This document shows, in pieces, positions 7,796-13,925 of a stretch of 15,101 nucleotides of DNA. The notes under the pieces are model-generated. The model was not told where the DNA came from and ran no database searches. It saw nothing but the letters and a program-made list of their open reading frames with translations. The stretch's first letter is position 1. Each line of letters opens with the position of its first letter. Source of the stretch: Phycisphaerae bacterium (GTDB lineage Bacteria; Planctomycetota; Phycisphaerae; UBA1845; PWPN01); the NCBI GenBank assembly GCA_003557125.1, contig PWPN01000146.1, positions 1 through 15,101 of the forward strand. The letters run 5' to 3'. Made by a program: the position numbers and the translations under genes.

Positions 7796-9402
7796 CGTGA
7801 TGCGGACGTCTCCTTGCTCTCGTTGGCAGAATCCGCTTTTTCCGCACTCGGCCCGACGCGGATATGCAGGATATTTCGCGTCGCCTCGGTCAACCGGACA
7901 CGGTGCGCGATCCGCTGCCCCACGACCCAGATGGGGCCGAGCCGATCGCACAGAAGCACGATGGCATTTCGACGGTCGGCCGAGACCTTCGCGTCGATCA
8001 GAAAATCCGAGAGTTTTTTCGTGTCGCCGCCCATCCCCAAAGGGTCGAACCGGTCGCCCGGAAGAGGGGAACGCGCGACAAGGGGCCCGCGGACCGCGTC
8101 GGCGTCGATGCATTCGGCGAGCGGGCAGCCCCGGACCCGTTCCCGCAGGTCGGCCCACCCGCAATCGATCGGTGCATCCGGCGGGAGCGACGTTCTGGGT
8201 TGGCGACTTTCGTTTTCACGGGTGCCACGGGCGGCTTGTCCGCCCGTGTGAGACGGACCTGCCGAAAGCAGCGCGGGCCGTTCGAGCGCGATCTCCAGGC
8301 CGACCGGCTCCAGCCGTGTGATCCCTTCGGGGGCGACCGGGATCGCGAAGGGCGCATGGGAAGCCTTGTCGTTGGATGACACAGATCGCTCGAAGACGAG
8401 CCGATCGTAACAGGCCCTGGCCAGGAACCCGCCCGGAAGGGGGGCGGTCCGCGTGCCCTGTCCGTCGGCGGCAAGTTCCAGGATGCGGTCGATCTGCTCG
8501 GCCGACAGCTCGCGCTGCGGCGCGCCGAGGTCGGCCAGAAGCTGCCGGACGAGCTCGGCCTGGATCACCCGCGGCTCGCGTGCAAGGGCGGACCGATCCA
8601 GCTCGATACAGTCCGCGTTCGTGCGGGTCACGATCTCGATGGTACGCCTTGCCGCCTGCTCGGCCAGATATGCGTCCACCTCGCGCGCATGGTCGGCCAA
8701 TCTTCGCAGCGCCTCGTCCACGCGCGGGTTGAGCCGTTCGCGCATCAGCGGCAGCACCTCATGGCGAATGCGGTTGCGCGTGTGCGTCGGCGAGTCGTTC
8801 GAGGCGTCCTGGCGGAACGGCACACTCCGCTCGGAAAGGTACGCTTCGAGCTGGGCGCGCGTGAACCCAAGCAAAGGCCGTACGAGCCTGACGGCACTAT
8901 CCGCCCGCAACGGCCGCACCATCCGCATACCACCCAGTCCGCGCAGGCCCGTGCCGCGCGCGATCCGGTGGAGGACCGTCTCAGCCTGGTCGTCAGCGTG
9001 ATGGCCGAGCGCGACCCAGTGCAGGGCGTGCGCGGCGCAAAGCCGCTCGAACAGCTCGAACCGGCAGAGGCGCCCCGCCTGCTCGACGGAGATCCCTTCG
9101 GCCGCGGCCTGGCCCGCGACGTCGGCCGACGCGACCGTGCAAGGCACGCCGTGCTGCCCGCAGCGCTCGACCACGAAGGCTGCGTCCGCCTCGGCCGCTT
9201 CGCCGCGGAGGTTATGGTTCAAGTGCGCCGCATGCAGCCGGAGCGACCATTGGCCGCCCGCGTTCAATGCGCAGAGCATCTCCAGCAGCGCGACCGAATC
9301 CGCTCCGCCGGACACGCCCACGAGCATGCCCTCGCATGCCCCGAGTCCGCACGGGCCTGCCAGCACGCTGGAGAAAGCCGCTTCCATTCGAACGTTGCCC
9401 AT
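7792..9402 (-). CDS. tilS: tRNA(Ile)-lysidine synthetase TilS
   Basis: TilS converts C34 of tRNA-Ile(CAU) to lysidine with ATP and lysine, so that the tRNA reads AUA and is charged with isoleucine; it is essential in most bacteria. The 536-residue product has the N-type ATP-pyrophosphatase P-loop SGGADS (31-36). It also shows family blocks HLNHNLRGEAAEADA (60-74), ALGHHADDQAETVLHRIARG, RPLLGFTRAQLEAYL and DASNDSPTHTRNRIRHEVLP. A substrate-binding middle domain and a C-terminal domain (PGDRFDPLGMGGDTKKLSDFL) follow. The length is typical to slightly long. A palindromic repeat lies in frame at about residues 385-393, just before the C-terminal domain. The start is the ATG at 9402; the next in-frame ATG at 9387 is possible. 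Downstream, the glycosyltransferase start overlaps its stop. Confidence 0.95.
   Translation of the reverse strand: MGNVRMEAAFSSVLAGPCGLGACEGMLVGVSGGADSVALLEMLCALNAGGQWSLRLHAAHLNHNLRGEAAEADAAFVVERCGQHGVPCTVASADVAGQAAAEGISVEQAGRLCRFELFERLCAAHALHWVALGHHADDQAETVLHRIARGTGLRGLGGMRMVRPLRADSAVRLVRPLLGFTRAQLEAYLSERSVPFRQDASNDSPTHTRNRIRHEVLPLMRERLNPRVDEALRRLADHAREVDAYLAEQAARRTIEIVTRTNADCIELDRSALAREPRVIQAELVRQLLADLGAPQRELSAEQIDRILELAADGQGTRTAPLPGGFLARACYDRLVFERSVSSNDKASHAPFAIPVAPEGITRLEPVGLEIALERPALLSAGPSHTGGQAARGTRENESRQPRTSLPPDAPIDCGWADLRERVRGCPLAECIDADAVRGPLVARSPLPGDRFDPLGMGGDTKKLSDFLIDAKVSADRRNAIVLLCDRLGPIWVVGQRIAHRVRLTEATRNILHIRVGPSAEKADSANESKETSASR
8226..8248. repeat. Palindromic repeat inside tilS
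   Basis: A perfect 9-bp inverted repeat (CACGGGCGG / CCGCCCGTG) with loop CTTGT. On the tilS strand it encodes THTGGQAARGT-like residues that lie between the TilS middle and C-terminal domains. The core GGCTTGTCCGCC recurs, with a diverged stem, at 9642-9660 outside any gene in the same orientation. This supports a mobile or spreading REP-type element rather than ordinary coding sequence. Confidence 0.7.
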
Positions 9403-9455
9403 AACGTTCCATATTACACTTCCAGGCAGGCAAGGGCATAATGAGCGACCTTGCA

Positions 9456-9612
9456 GGGTGGTACGGCGTCAGGGTGGTACGGCGTCTCGCCCGTCGAGTG
9501 TATGTGCGAGTCCGGGTAGTAGGGTGTTCGGGTGGTACGGGCGTCTCGCCCGTCGAGTGTATGTGCGAGTCCGGGTAGTAGGGTGTTCGGGTGGTACGGG
9601 CGTCTCGCCCGT
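9456..9612. repeat. Tandem array, about 59-bp unit, with 24-nt palindromic core
   Basis: A 24-nt core that starts GGGTGGTACGGGCG and ends TCTCGCCCGT occurs exactly at 9530-9553 and 9589-9612, with a one-base-shorter version at 9472-9494 and a truncated piece at 9456-9470. The 35-nt segments between the cores (9495-9529 and 9554-9588) are identical, giving a 58-59 bp period. The core holds the inverted repeat ACGGGCG / CGCCCGT. It also recurs exactly at 11428-11451. Identical inter-core segments exclude a CRISPR array. No transposase is present, so this is a REP/MITE-like family that has expanded locally. Confidence 0.85.
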
Positions 9613-9641
9613 TTGCTCTATGTCGACTGTACAGGGTTCCC

Positions 9642-9660
9642 CTGGTGGCTTGTCCGCCAG
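9642..9660. repeat. Palindromic repeat, second copy of the tilS-internal family
   Basis: CTGGTGG-CTTGT-CCGCCAG forms a 7-bp stem (one G-T pair) with the same CTTGT loop as the element at 8226-8248. Confidence 0.6.
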
Positions 9661-9766
9661 TGCGGGTTCGGACTCTGGAGACGGCCGCCACGGCGAAGTC
9701 GCGGTGAAGCCGAAGGCGACGATGGAGGGGCGGCCGCTACAACAGCCGTCGGGGAGTACAACCCTG

Positions 9767-9796
9767 TTGGCACTGGCAGAATGCCTCGGCTAGACT
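9767..9796 (+). promoter_or_regulatory. Candidate promoter for the methyltransferase gene, possibly leaderless
   Basis: TTGGCA (9767-9772), an 18-bp spacer and TAGACT (9791-9796) resemble a sigma70-type promoter. Initiation would fall at about 9803, the A of the methyltransferase ATG. This agrees with the absence of any Shine-Dalgarno before that ATG. The match is moderate. Confidence 0.4.
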
Positions 9797-9802
9797 ACGG
9801 CC

Positions 9803-11407
9803 ATGGCACGGAAAAAAAATGCAACGAAACGGACGGCTGCACCTCGACCGGCCTGCAAGGCCCCGGCTGTGCCGCGCGCCACCCTTCCGCCCGCACCCGC
9901 GGGGCGCCCGTCGTCCCTGGTCGATACGCGTATCATCTATTGCGGTGACTGTCTCGATCAGCTCAGCAAGCTGCCCGATGGTTGCGTGGACCTCGTCTAC
10001 ATCGACCCGCCATTCAACTCGAACCGCAACTACGAGGTCTTCTGGGGCGAGACCAAGGAAAAACGCGCCTTCGAGGACCGGCACGCCAGCACGCAGGCGT
10101 ACATCGAATACATGCGCCCGCGCTGCGTCGAACTCGCCCGCGTCCTCAAGAAAACCGGCAGCTTCTACTACCACTGCGACTGGCACGCTTCGCACTACGT
10201 CAAAGTCATGCTCGACCAGATAATGGGGGAGAACCAGTTTCAGAATGAAATTGTGTGGAAACGTGCCGGCGCGCACAGCGACACCAAGCAGGGAATGAAG
10301 CGTTTCGGAAACGTGACCGATTCAATTTTATTCTACACTGGCGGAGCGAAGACATGGACGTTCAATCCGGAGTACCTTCCTTATGACGATCAGTATGTTA
10401 ATGCGATGTATCGACATGTCGAGCAGGGAACCGGGAGACGCTATCGTCTGGACAACCTTACGGCCAGCAAACCAGGAGGCGACACGAAATACGAGTGGAC
10501 AGCGCCCGATGGCACTAAGGTGAGGCCGTACAAGGGGCGCTATTGGGCGTATAGTCGCAAGAAAATGGAAGCATTCGCTGAGGCCGGGCGTCTGGTCTAC
10601 AGCAAGTCCGGGATGCCCAACTACAAACGCTACCTCGACGAGATGCCTGGAGTTTCATTACAGAACATCTGGACAGATCTTCCACCGATCAGTTCGACGG
10701 CGAAGGAGCGTCTCGGCTACCCGACGCAGAAACCGCTCGCCCTGCTTGAACGCATCATCAACGCATCGAGCAACCCCAACGACATCGTTCTCGACGCGTT
10801 CTGCGGGTGCGGGACGGCGCTGGTGGCGGCGCAGAACCTCGGCCGACAGTGGGTCGGGATCGACGTGTCGCCCACCGCCTGCCGGGTGATGGCCAAACGC
10901 ATGCGCGACGTGTGCAAGCTGCGCGAGGATGAGGACCTGTGGCGGGTCGGGCGCGGGTTCGTGGTCCGCGACCTGCCCTGGACCGAGGAAAAACTGCGCA
11001 AGATTCCGCCGTTCGAGTTCGAGAACTGGGCGGTCATCGCGCTGGGCGGTATCCCGAACAAGGCGCAGGTCGGCGACATGGGCATCGACGGGCGGATCTT
11101 CCCCGTATCGGCCAGCCCGGCCGAGCAGAAGCCGACGAAGGGCCAAACGCCTGTCTTCGACGAGTTCATGGACGCCTGGTACCCGATCCAGGTGAAGCAG
11201 AAAGACAAGGTCGGCCGACCGGACATCGACGCCTTCGAGACCGCGATGGAGCGGGCGAACCGCACGAAGGGCTTTTTCGTGGCGTTCGACTATTCGGCCG
11301 ACGCATTGACCGAGATCGACCGGTTCTTCCGCAAGACGGGCAAGGTGATCGTCGCGCTGACGGTACGGGAGATCCTCGGCGAGCAGTTGGCAATGCGGTT
11401 GGCATGA
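9803..11407 (+). CDS. DNA methyltransferase (N4-cytosine/N6-adenine) fused to Mrr-like nuclease domain
   Basis: The 534-residue product has three parts. Residues 1-40 are a basic Pro/Ala-rich tail. Residues about 41-370 are a beta-class amino-methyltransferase: catalytic motif IV DPPF (68-71) comes first, then a target-recognition segment (about 140-290), then the AdoMet motif DAFCGCGT (331-338). Residues about 400-534 resemble a restriction-endonuclease fold of Mrr type: FEFENWAVIALGG (404-416), GDMGIDG (424-430) and IQVKQ (462-466) supply the D...QxK active-site pattern, followed by KGFFVAFDYSADAL (489-502). Methyltransferases of this class protect DNA from a partner nuclease; here both activities may lie in one chain. 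No separate restriction or specificity gene is adjacent. Codons of the recognition segment are much less GC-rich at third positions than the flanks. No ribosome site precedes the ATG. The methyltransferase call is firm; nuclease activity is inferred from motifs. Confidence 0.9.
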   Translation: MARKKNATKRTAAPRPACKAPAVPRATLPPAPAGRPSSLVDTRIIYCGDCLDQLSKLPDGCVDLVYIDPPFNSNRNYEVFWGETKEKRAFEDRHASTQAYIEYMRPRCVELARVLKKTGSFYYHCDWHASHYVKVMLDQIMGENQFQNEIVWKRAGAHSDTKQGMKRFGNVTDSILFYTGGAKTWTFNPEYLPYDDQYVNAMYRHVEQGTGRRYRLDNLTASKPGGDTKYEWTAPDGTKVRPYKGRYWAYSRKKMEAFAEAGRLVYSKSGMPNYKRYLDEMPGVSLQNIWTDLPPISSTAKERLGYPTQKPLALLERIINASSNPNDIVLDAFCGCGTALVAAQNLGRQWVGIDVSPTACRVMAKRMRDVCKLREDEDLWRVGRGFVVRDLPWTEEKLRKIPPFEFENWAVIALGGIPNKAQVGDMGIDGRIFPVSASPAEQKPTKGQTPVFDEFMDAWYPIQVKQKDKVGRPDIDAFETAMERANRTKGFFVAFDYSADALTEIDRFFRKTGKVIVALTVREILGEQLAMRLA

Positions 11408-11427
11408 GGTAGCGGCCGTCCTTGCTC

Positions 11428-11492
11428 GGGTGGTACGGGCGTCTCGCCCGTCTGGCTGGAAAGGGCTAACGGGCAAGATGCCCGTACCACCC
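11428..11492. repeat. Inverted pair of the 24-nt repeat core (possible terminator)
   Basis: The forward core at 11428-11451 is identical to those at 9530-9553 and 9589-9612. A copy in reverse orientation at 11469-11492 matches it at 22 of 24 positions. Transcribed, the pair would form a long hairpin 20 bases after the methyltransferase stop, with a 17-nt loop, and each half also folds on itself. It has no T-tract. Confidence 0.75.
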
Positions 11493-11566
11493 AGATAGGG
11501 AACTGCCTGTGGCACCCGGCAAGACGCCCGTACCACCCAGATAGGGAACTGCTAGTGGCACCCGGC
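11475..11566. repeat. 46-bp direct tandem duplication
   Basis: Two 46-bp units (11475-11520 and 11521-11566) differ at three positions. Each holds part of the reverse-oriented repeat core (CCCGTACCACCC) followed by AGATAGGGAACTG and GTGGCACCCGG. The second unit ends 20 bases before the thiF start. Confidence 0.85.
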
Positions 11567-11585
11567 CCCTGACAGGGAGTGATTC

Positions 11586-12623
11586 GTGGACGTTTCCGAC
11601 CGCTATTCGCGGCAGATCTTGTTTACGCCGTTGGGTGAGAAGGGGCAGCGGCGGCTGATGGCGTCGCGCGTCGTGCTCGTCGGGTGCGGTGCGCTGGGGA
11701 GCGTGTCAGCCAACATCCTCGTCCGTGCGGGCGTCGGGCACGTGCGGATCGTCGACCGCGACGTGATCCAGTGGCACAACCTCCACCGCCAGATGCTCTT
11801 CGACGAGGACGATGTGCGCGGCGATCTGCCCAAGGCAGAGGCGGCTGCCCGCAAGCTGCGGCGGATCAACAGCGGTGTCGTCGTCGAGCCGATCGTCGCG
11901 GACGCCAACCCCGACACCATCGAGGAGCTGACCGAGGACGCGGAGGTCATCGTCGATGCGACGGACAACTTCGAGACGCGCTTCCTGATCAACGACGTGG
12001 CGGTCAAAACGGCTCGGCCTTGGATTTACGGCGCGTGCGTGGGCTCGACGGGGATGGCGCTGCCGATCCTGCCGGGTCGCTCGCCTTGCCTGCGTTGCGT
12101 GGTCAGCGAGATCCCGCCGCCGGAGCTGAACCCGACCTGTGAGACGGCAGGCATCCTGGGGCCGGTCGTCGCGACGGTCGCCGCCCACCAGGCGATGGAG
12201 GCGATCAAGATCCTGGCAGGCTGCGTCGAGGCGGTGGACGGCAGGCTGCTCAGCTTCGACGCCTGGAGCGGGCGTCACATCATGGTGAACGTCCAGAACG
12301 CCTTCGAGCAGGGCGACTGCCCGTGCTGTAAGGAAGGTCGCTACGAGTATCTCCAGGGATCGGCTGCGGGCCGGACCATCACGTTGTGCGGCCGGGACGC
12401 GGTGCAGGTGTACCCGGGTCGGCAGGCGGCTGTCGACCTGGCGGCTTTGGCTGAGCGTCTTGAACCGGTCGCCAGCGAACGGCCTCGGTTCAACCCCTTG
12501 TTGCTCAAGGCACATGTCGAAAGCTACGAGTTGACGGTCTTCGCCGACGGCAGGGCCATCATCAAGGGCACGTCCAGGCCGCAAGAGGCCCGGGCGGTCT
12601 ATGCACGGTACCTTGGCGGCTGA
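11586..12623 (+). CDS. thiF: ThiF/MoeB-family E1-like adenylyltransferase
   Basis: E1-like enzymes of this family adenylate the C-terminal glycine of a ubiquitin-like sulfur carrier (ThiS for thiazole, MoaD for molybdopterin). The 345-residue product has the ATP-binding loop GCGALGS (33-39), the acidic strand end VDRD (56-59), NLHRQ (65-69), LPKAEAA (81-87), DATDN (124-128) and IYGACVGS (147-154). It also has zinc cysteines CLRC (168-171) and CPCC (245-248), and TCETAG (184-189), whose Cys185 matches the sulfur-transfer cysteine of ThiF. An extra C-terminal domain (TITLCGRDAVQVYPG to the end) matches the layout of Bacillus ThiF/MoeB proteins. GTG at 11586 is preceded by GGGAG six bases upstream. 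No thiS, moaD or other thiamine or molybdopterin gene is in the window, so the ThiF versus MoeB choice is open. Confidence 0.88.
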   Translation: MDVSDRYSRQILFTPLGEKGQRRLMASRVVLVGCGALGSVSANILVRAGVGHVRIVDRDVIQWHNLHRQMLFDEDDVRGDLPKAEAAARKLRRINSGVVVEPIVADANPDTIEELTEDAEVIVDATDNFETRFLINDVAVKTARPWIYGACVGSTGMALPILPGRSPCLRCVVSEIPPPELNPTCETAGILGPVVATVAAHQAMEAIKILAGCVEAVDGRLLSFDAWSGRHIMVNVQNAFEQGDCPCCKEGRYEYLQGSAAGRTITLCGRDAVQVYPGRQAAVDLAALAERLEPVASERPRFNPLLLKAHVESYELTVFADGRAIIKGTSRPQEARAVYARYLGG

Positions 12624-12693
12624 CACGTCGGATACGTCTCGGATATGTCGAAAAAAGCGGGGGCGAGTGCTACGGCCGATCGCGTGCAGTCTG

Positions 12694-12722
12694 GGTATGC
12701 ATACCGAAGGGGACTGTCCCCT
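12694..12722. repeat. Two adjacent palindromes between convergent genes
   Basis: A perfect 12-bp palindrome GGTATGCATACC (12694-12705) is followed two bases later by a 15-bp inverted repeat AGGGGAC-T-GTCCCCT (12708-12722). They lie in the 150-bp gap between the thiF and PilZ stop codons. The second could act as a bidirectional terminator stem, though no T-tract is present, or belong to another dispersed repeat family. Confidence 0.55.
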
Positions 12723-12773
12723 CGTTCACGCGAGACCGTCACCTTATTCAATCAGGCCGAATGGATTATTCCA

Positions 12774-13160
12774 TCACGCCCATTGGAACAGTTGGCGATG
12801 CTGATAGGGGGTCGTTTCGGTCGGATCGACTCGGCGTACGCCGATGTGGCACATGCCGTTGTGCGTCTCCTGCCGCCACGCGACCTGGGCACGGGCCGAG
12901 ACGAGCCAGTCGCAGCAGTTGTCGAGCCGGAAGACGAGTTTGAGCGTGTCGCCGATTTTCGGGGCGGTCGAGGTCGGGACCGTGAAGCTCGCGCCCCCTT
13001 CGCTGGCGTCGCGAGCCCAGCCGAACCGTTCGGCCCCGTCGCTGACCCAGTGCATGGGGCAGTCGAAGCCGACTCGGGGTTGCGATCGGCGGTCCGAACC
13101 GAACGAGAGCGGTCCCTGGTAAGCCGCCATCCGTGCGAGTGGGAGTCTTTCGGTGAGCAT
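12774..13160 (-). CDS. Single-domain PilZ protein (c-di-GMP receptor candidate)
   Basis: The 128-residue product is a lone PilZ domain, the common receptor for the second messenger cyclic di-GMP. Both binding motifs are present: RxxxR as RSQPR (25-29) and [D/N]xSxxG as DASEGG (51-56), followed by the beta-barrel strands (KIGDTLKLVFRL, WLVSARAQVAW, CHIGVRRV). No output domain is fused, so it probably acts through a partner. The ATG at 13160 gives a normal PilZ length. The frame stays open upstream to 13622, but that extension is not conserved-looking. No good Shine-Dalgarno is seen (AAGG is about 14 bases upstream), and ATG at 13130 is an alternative. It converges with thiF. The overlapping plus-strand open frame at 12645-13187 is a shadow. 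Confidence 0.8.
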   Translation of the reverse strand: MLTERLPLARMAAYQGPLSFGSDRRSQPRVGFDCPMHWVSDGAERFGWARDASEGGASFTVPTSTAPKIGDTLKLVFRLDNCCDWLVSARAQVAWRQETHNGMCHIGVRRVDPTETTPYQHRQLFQWA

Positions 13161-13442
13161 GAGCTGGTGCCGCCCTTGTTGAGATGACGGGGGGCCTGCT
13201 TGTTTCCGGCCGATGCGCCGTTCGCCCGGCCGTTGCCTGGCCCTCGGTAGCATACATAACCACTGGTATGTCTCTTTTCGGCACAAACTACCAGCACCTT
13301 GAATTGATCGGACGTTGCGCCGCGAAAACGGGACTGCCCCAGGATGGCCTTCTGCGGGGTGTGCAATGTGGTTTTTTATTTTCCCGTGAAGGCCGACGGA
13401 GGGGAACGTCCGAAAAATAGGGTGAAGTGCCCTTTGTCGCAG
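13161..13442. other. Intergenic region upstream of the PilZ gene
   Basis: Divergent gap between the PilZ start and the sigma-gene promoter. It must carry the PilZ promoter, but I found no clear box pair. It contains an AT-rich patch at 13372-13383 (GTTTTTTATTTT on the plus strand) and a small inverted repeat GACG/CGTC around 13396-13411. No gene is supported. Confidence 0.4.
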
Positions 13443-13471
13443 TTGGCTGACACGGCAGAACGTGTTATAAT
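13443..13471 (+). promoter_or_regulatory. Sigma70-type promoter of the sigma-factor unit
   Basis: TTGGCT (13443-13448), a 17-bp spacer and a perfect TATAAT (13466-13471) form the best promoter in the window. Initiation is expected near 13478, about 470 bases before the sigma-factor start codon. Confidence 0.7.
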
Positions 13472-13613
13472 TGAATGCGTTCAAGCTCCTGCATGATGCT
13501 CCCTTGGTACGGCCGCCGTGGCGACGGCGGAGCGAACTTCGGGGAGCGGACATCCCCAATGACCCCCGCCGGGCTGTGTCGACAGCCTGGTGTCGGATCG
13601 ACATGTGCATATT

Positions 13614-13646
13614 CGCAAGCATCTTTGAGTCGCAAGCATCTTGAGT
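13614..13646. repeat. Direct duplication, 16-17 bp
   Basis: CGCAAGCATCTTTGAGT (13614-13630) is followed at once by CGCAAGCATCTTGAGT (13631-13646), differing by one T. It lies inside the leader. Confidence 0.7.
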
Positions 13647-13912
13647 CGCGGTTGCGTTTGATCGGCTGAACGGCGCGGGAAGACCGCAAGCCGCAACGTG
13701 ACGCCGTCAAATAGATGAGTCGCGGAGAAAAAATAAAAGACTGATAACGCTGCACCGCATGAACGGGTGTGGCCACGGCGCGGCATTTATCCGGCCGTTG
13801 GACCCAGCAGGGGCCGATGTGCGCTGCGCGGGAAAGTGGTCCTGGCAGGGTCGCGATTGGACCGCGGTGCGATTCGTATCGTACATAGGTACATAGGGTC
13901 ACGAGGCCCCGT

Positions 13913-13925
13913 GGGCACTGTGCCC
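13913..13925 (+). promoter_or_regulatory. Hairpin just before the sigma-factor ribosome site
   Basis: GGGCAC-T-GTGCCC ends seven bases before the AAGGGA ribosome-binding sequence (13932-13937). Its position would allow an effect on translation initiation, but a palindromic-repeat relic is equally possible. Confidence 0.4.

Larger units (their letters stand above)
9403..9802. other. Repeat-rich intergenic region between tilS and the methyltransferase
   Basis: These 400 bp lie between divergent genes. The first 50 bp should hold the tilS promoter, though none is clear. From 9456 to 9612 there is a tandem repeat array and at 9642-9660 a palindromic repeat. From 9661 to 9760 is GC-rich sequence without recognised content. 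A candidate promoter abuts the methyltransferase start. Open frames crossing the region are translations of the repeats and have no domain signature. Confidence 0.7.

Noticed and set aside
9456..9612. CRISPR-like array
   Set aside because: The segments between the repeated cores are identical rather than unique, there are only three cores, and no cas gene is present.
9766..9790. Sigma54 (-24/-12) promoter before the methyltransferase
   Set aside because: TGGCAC is present, but the next suitable GC lies 14 bases from the GG instead of the required 12.
9137..9793. Frames translating the repeat array (218 codons plus strand, 159 codons minus strand)
   Set aside because: They read through tilS antisense or its other frame and the repeats; the repetitive peptides reflect the DNA repeat and not a protein family.
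11706..12626. Minus-strand frame of 306 codons over thiF
   Set aside because: Antisense shadow of a gene with complete E1 motifs.
12645..13187. Plus-strand frame of 180 codons
   Set aside because: Overlaps the PilZ gene, whose reverse-strand frame holds both c-di-GMP motifs; the plus frame has none.
13475..13669. 64-codon frame as a leader peptide gene
   Set aside because: It begins at or before the predicted transcription start, has no ribosome site and no family signature.
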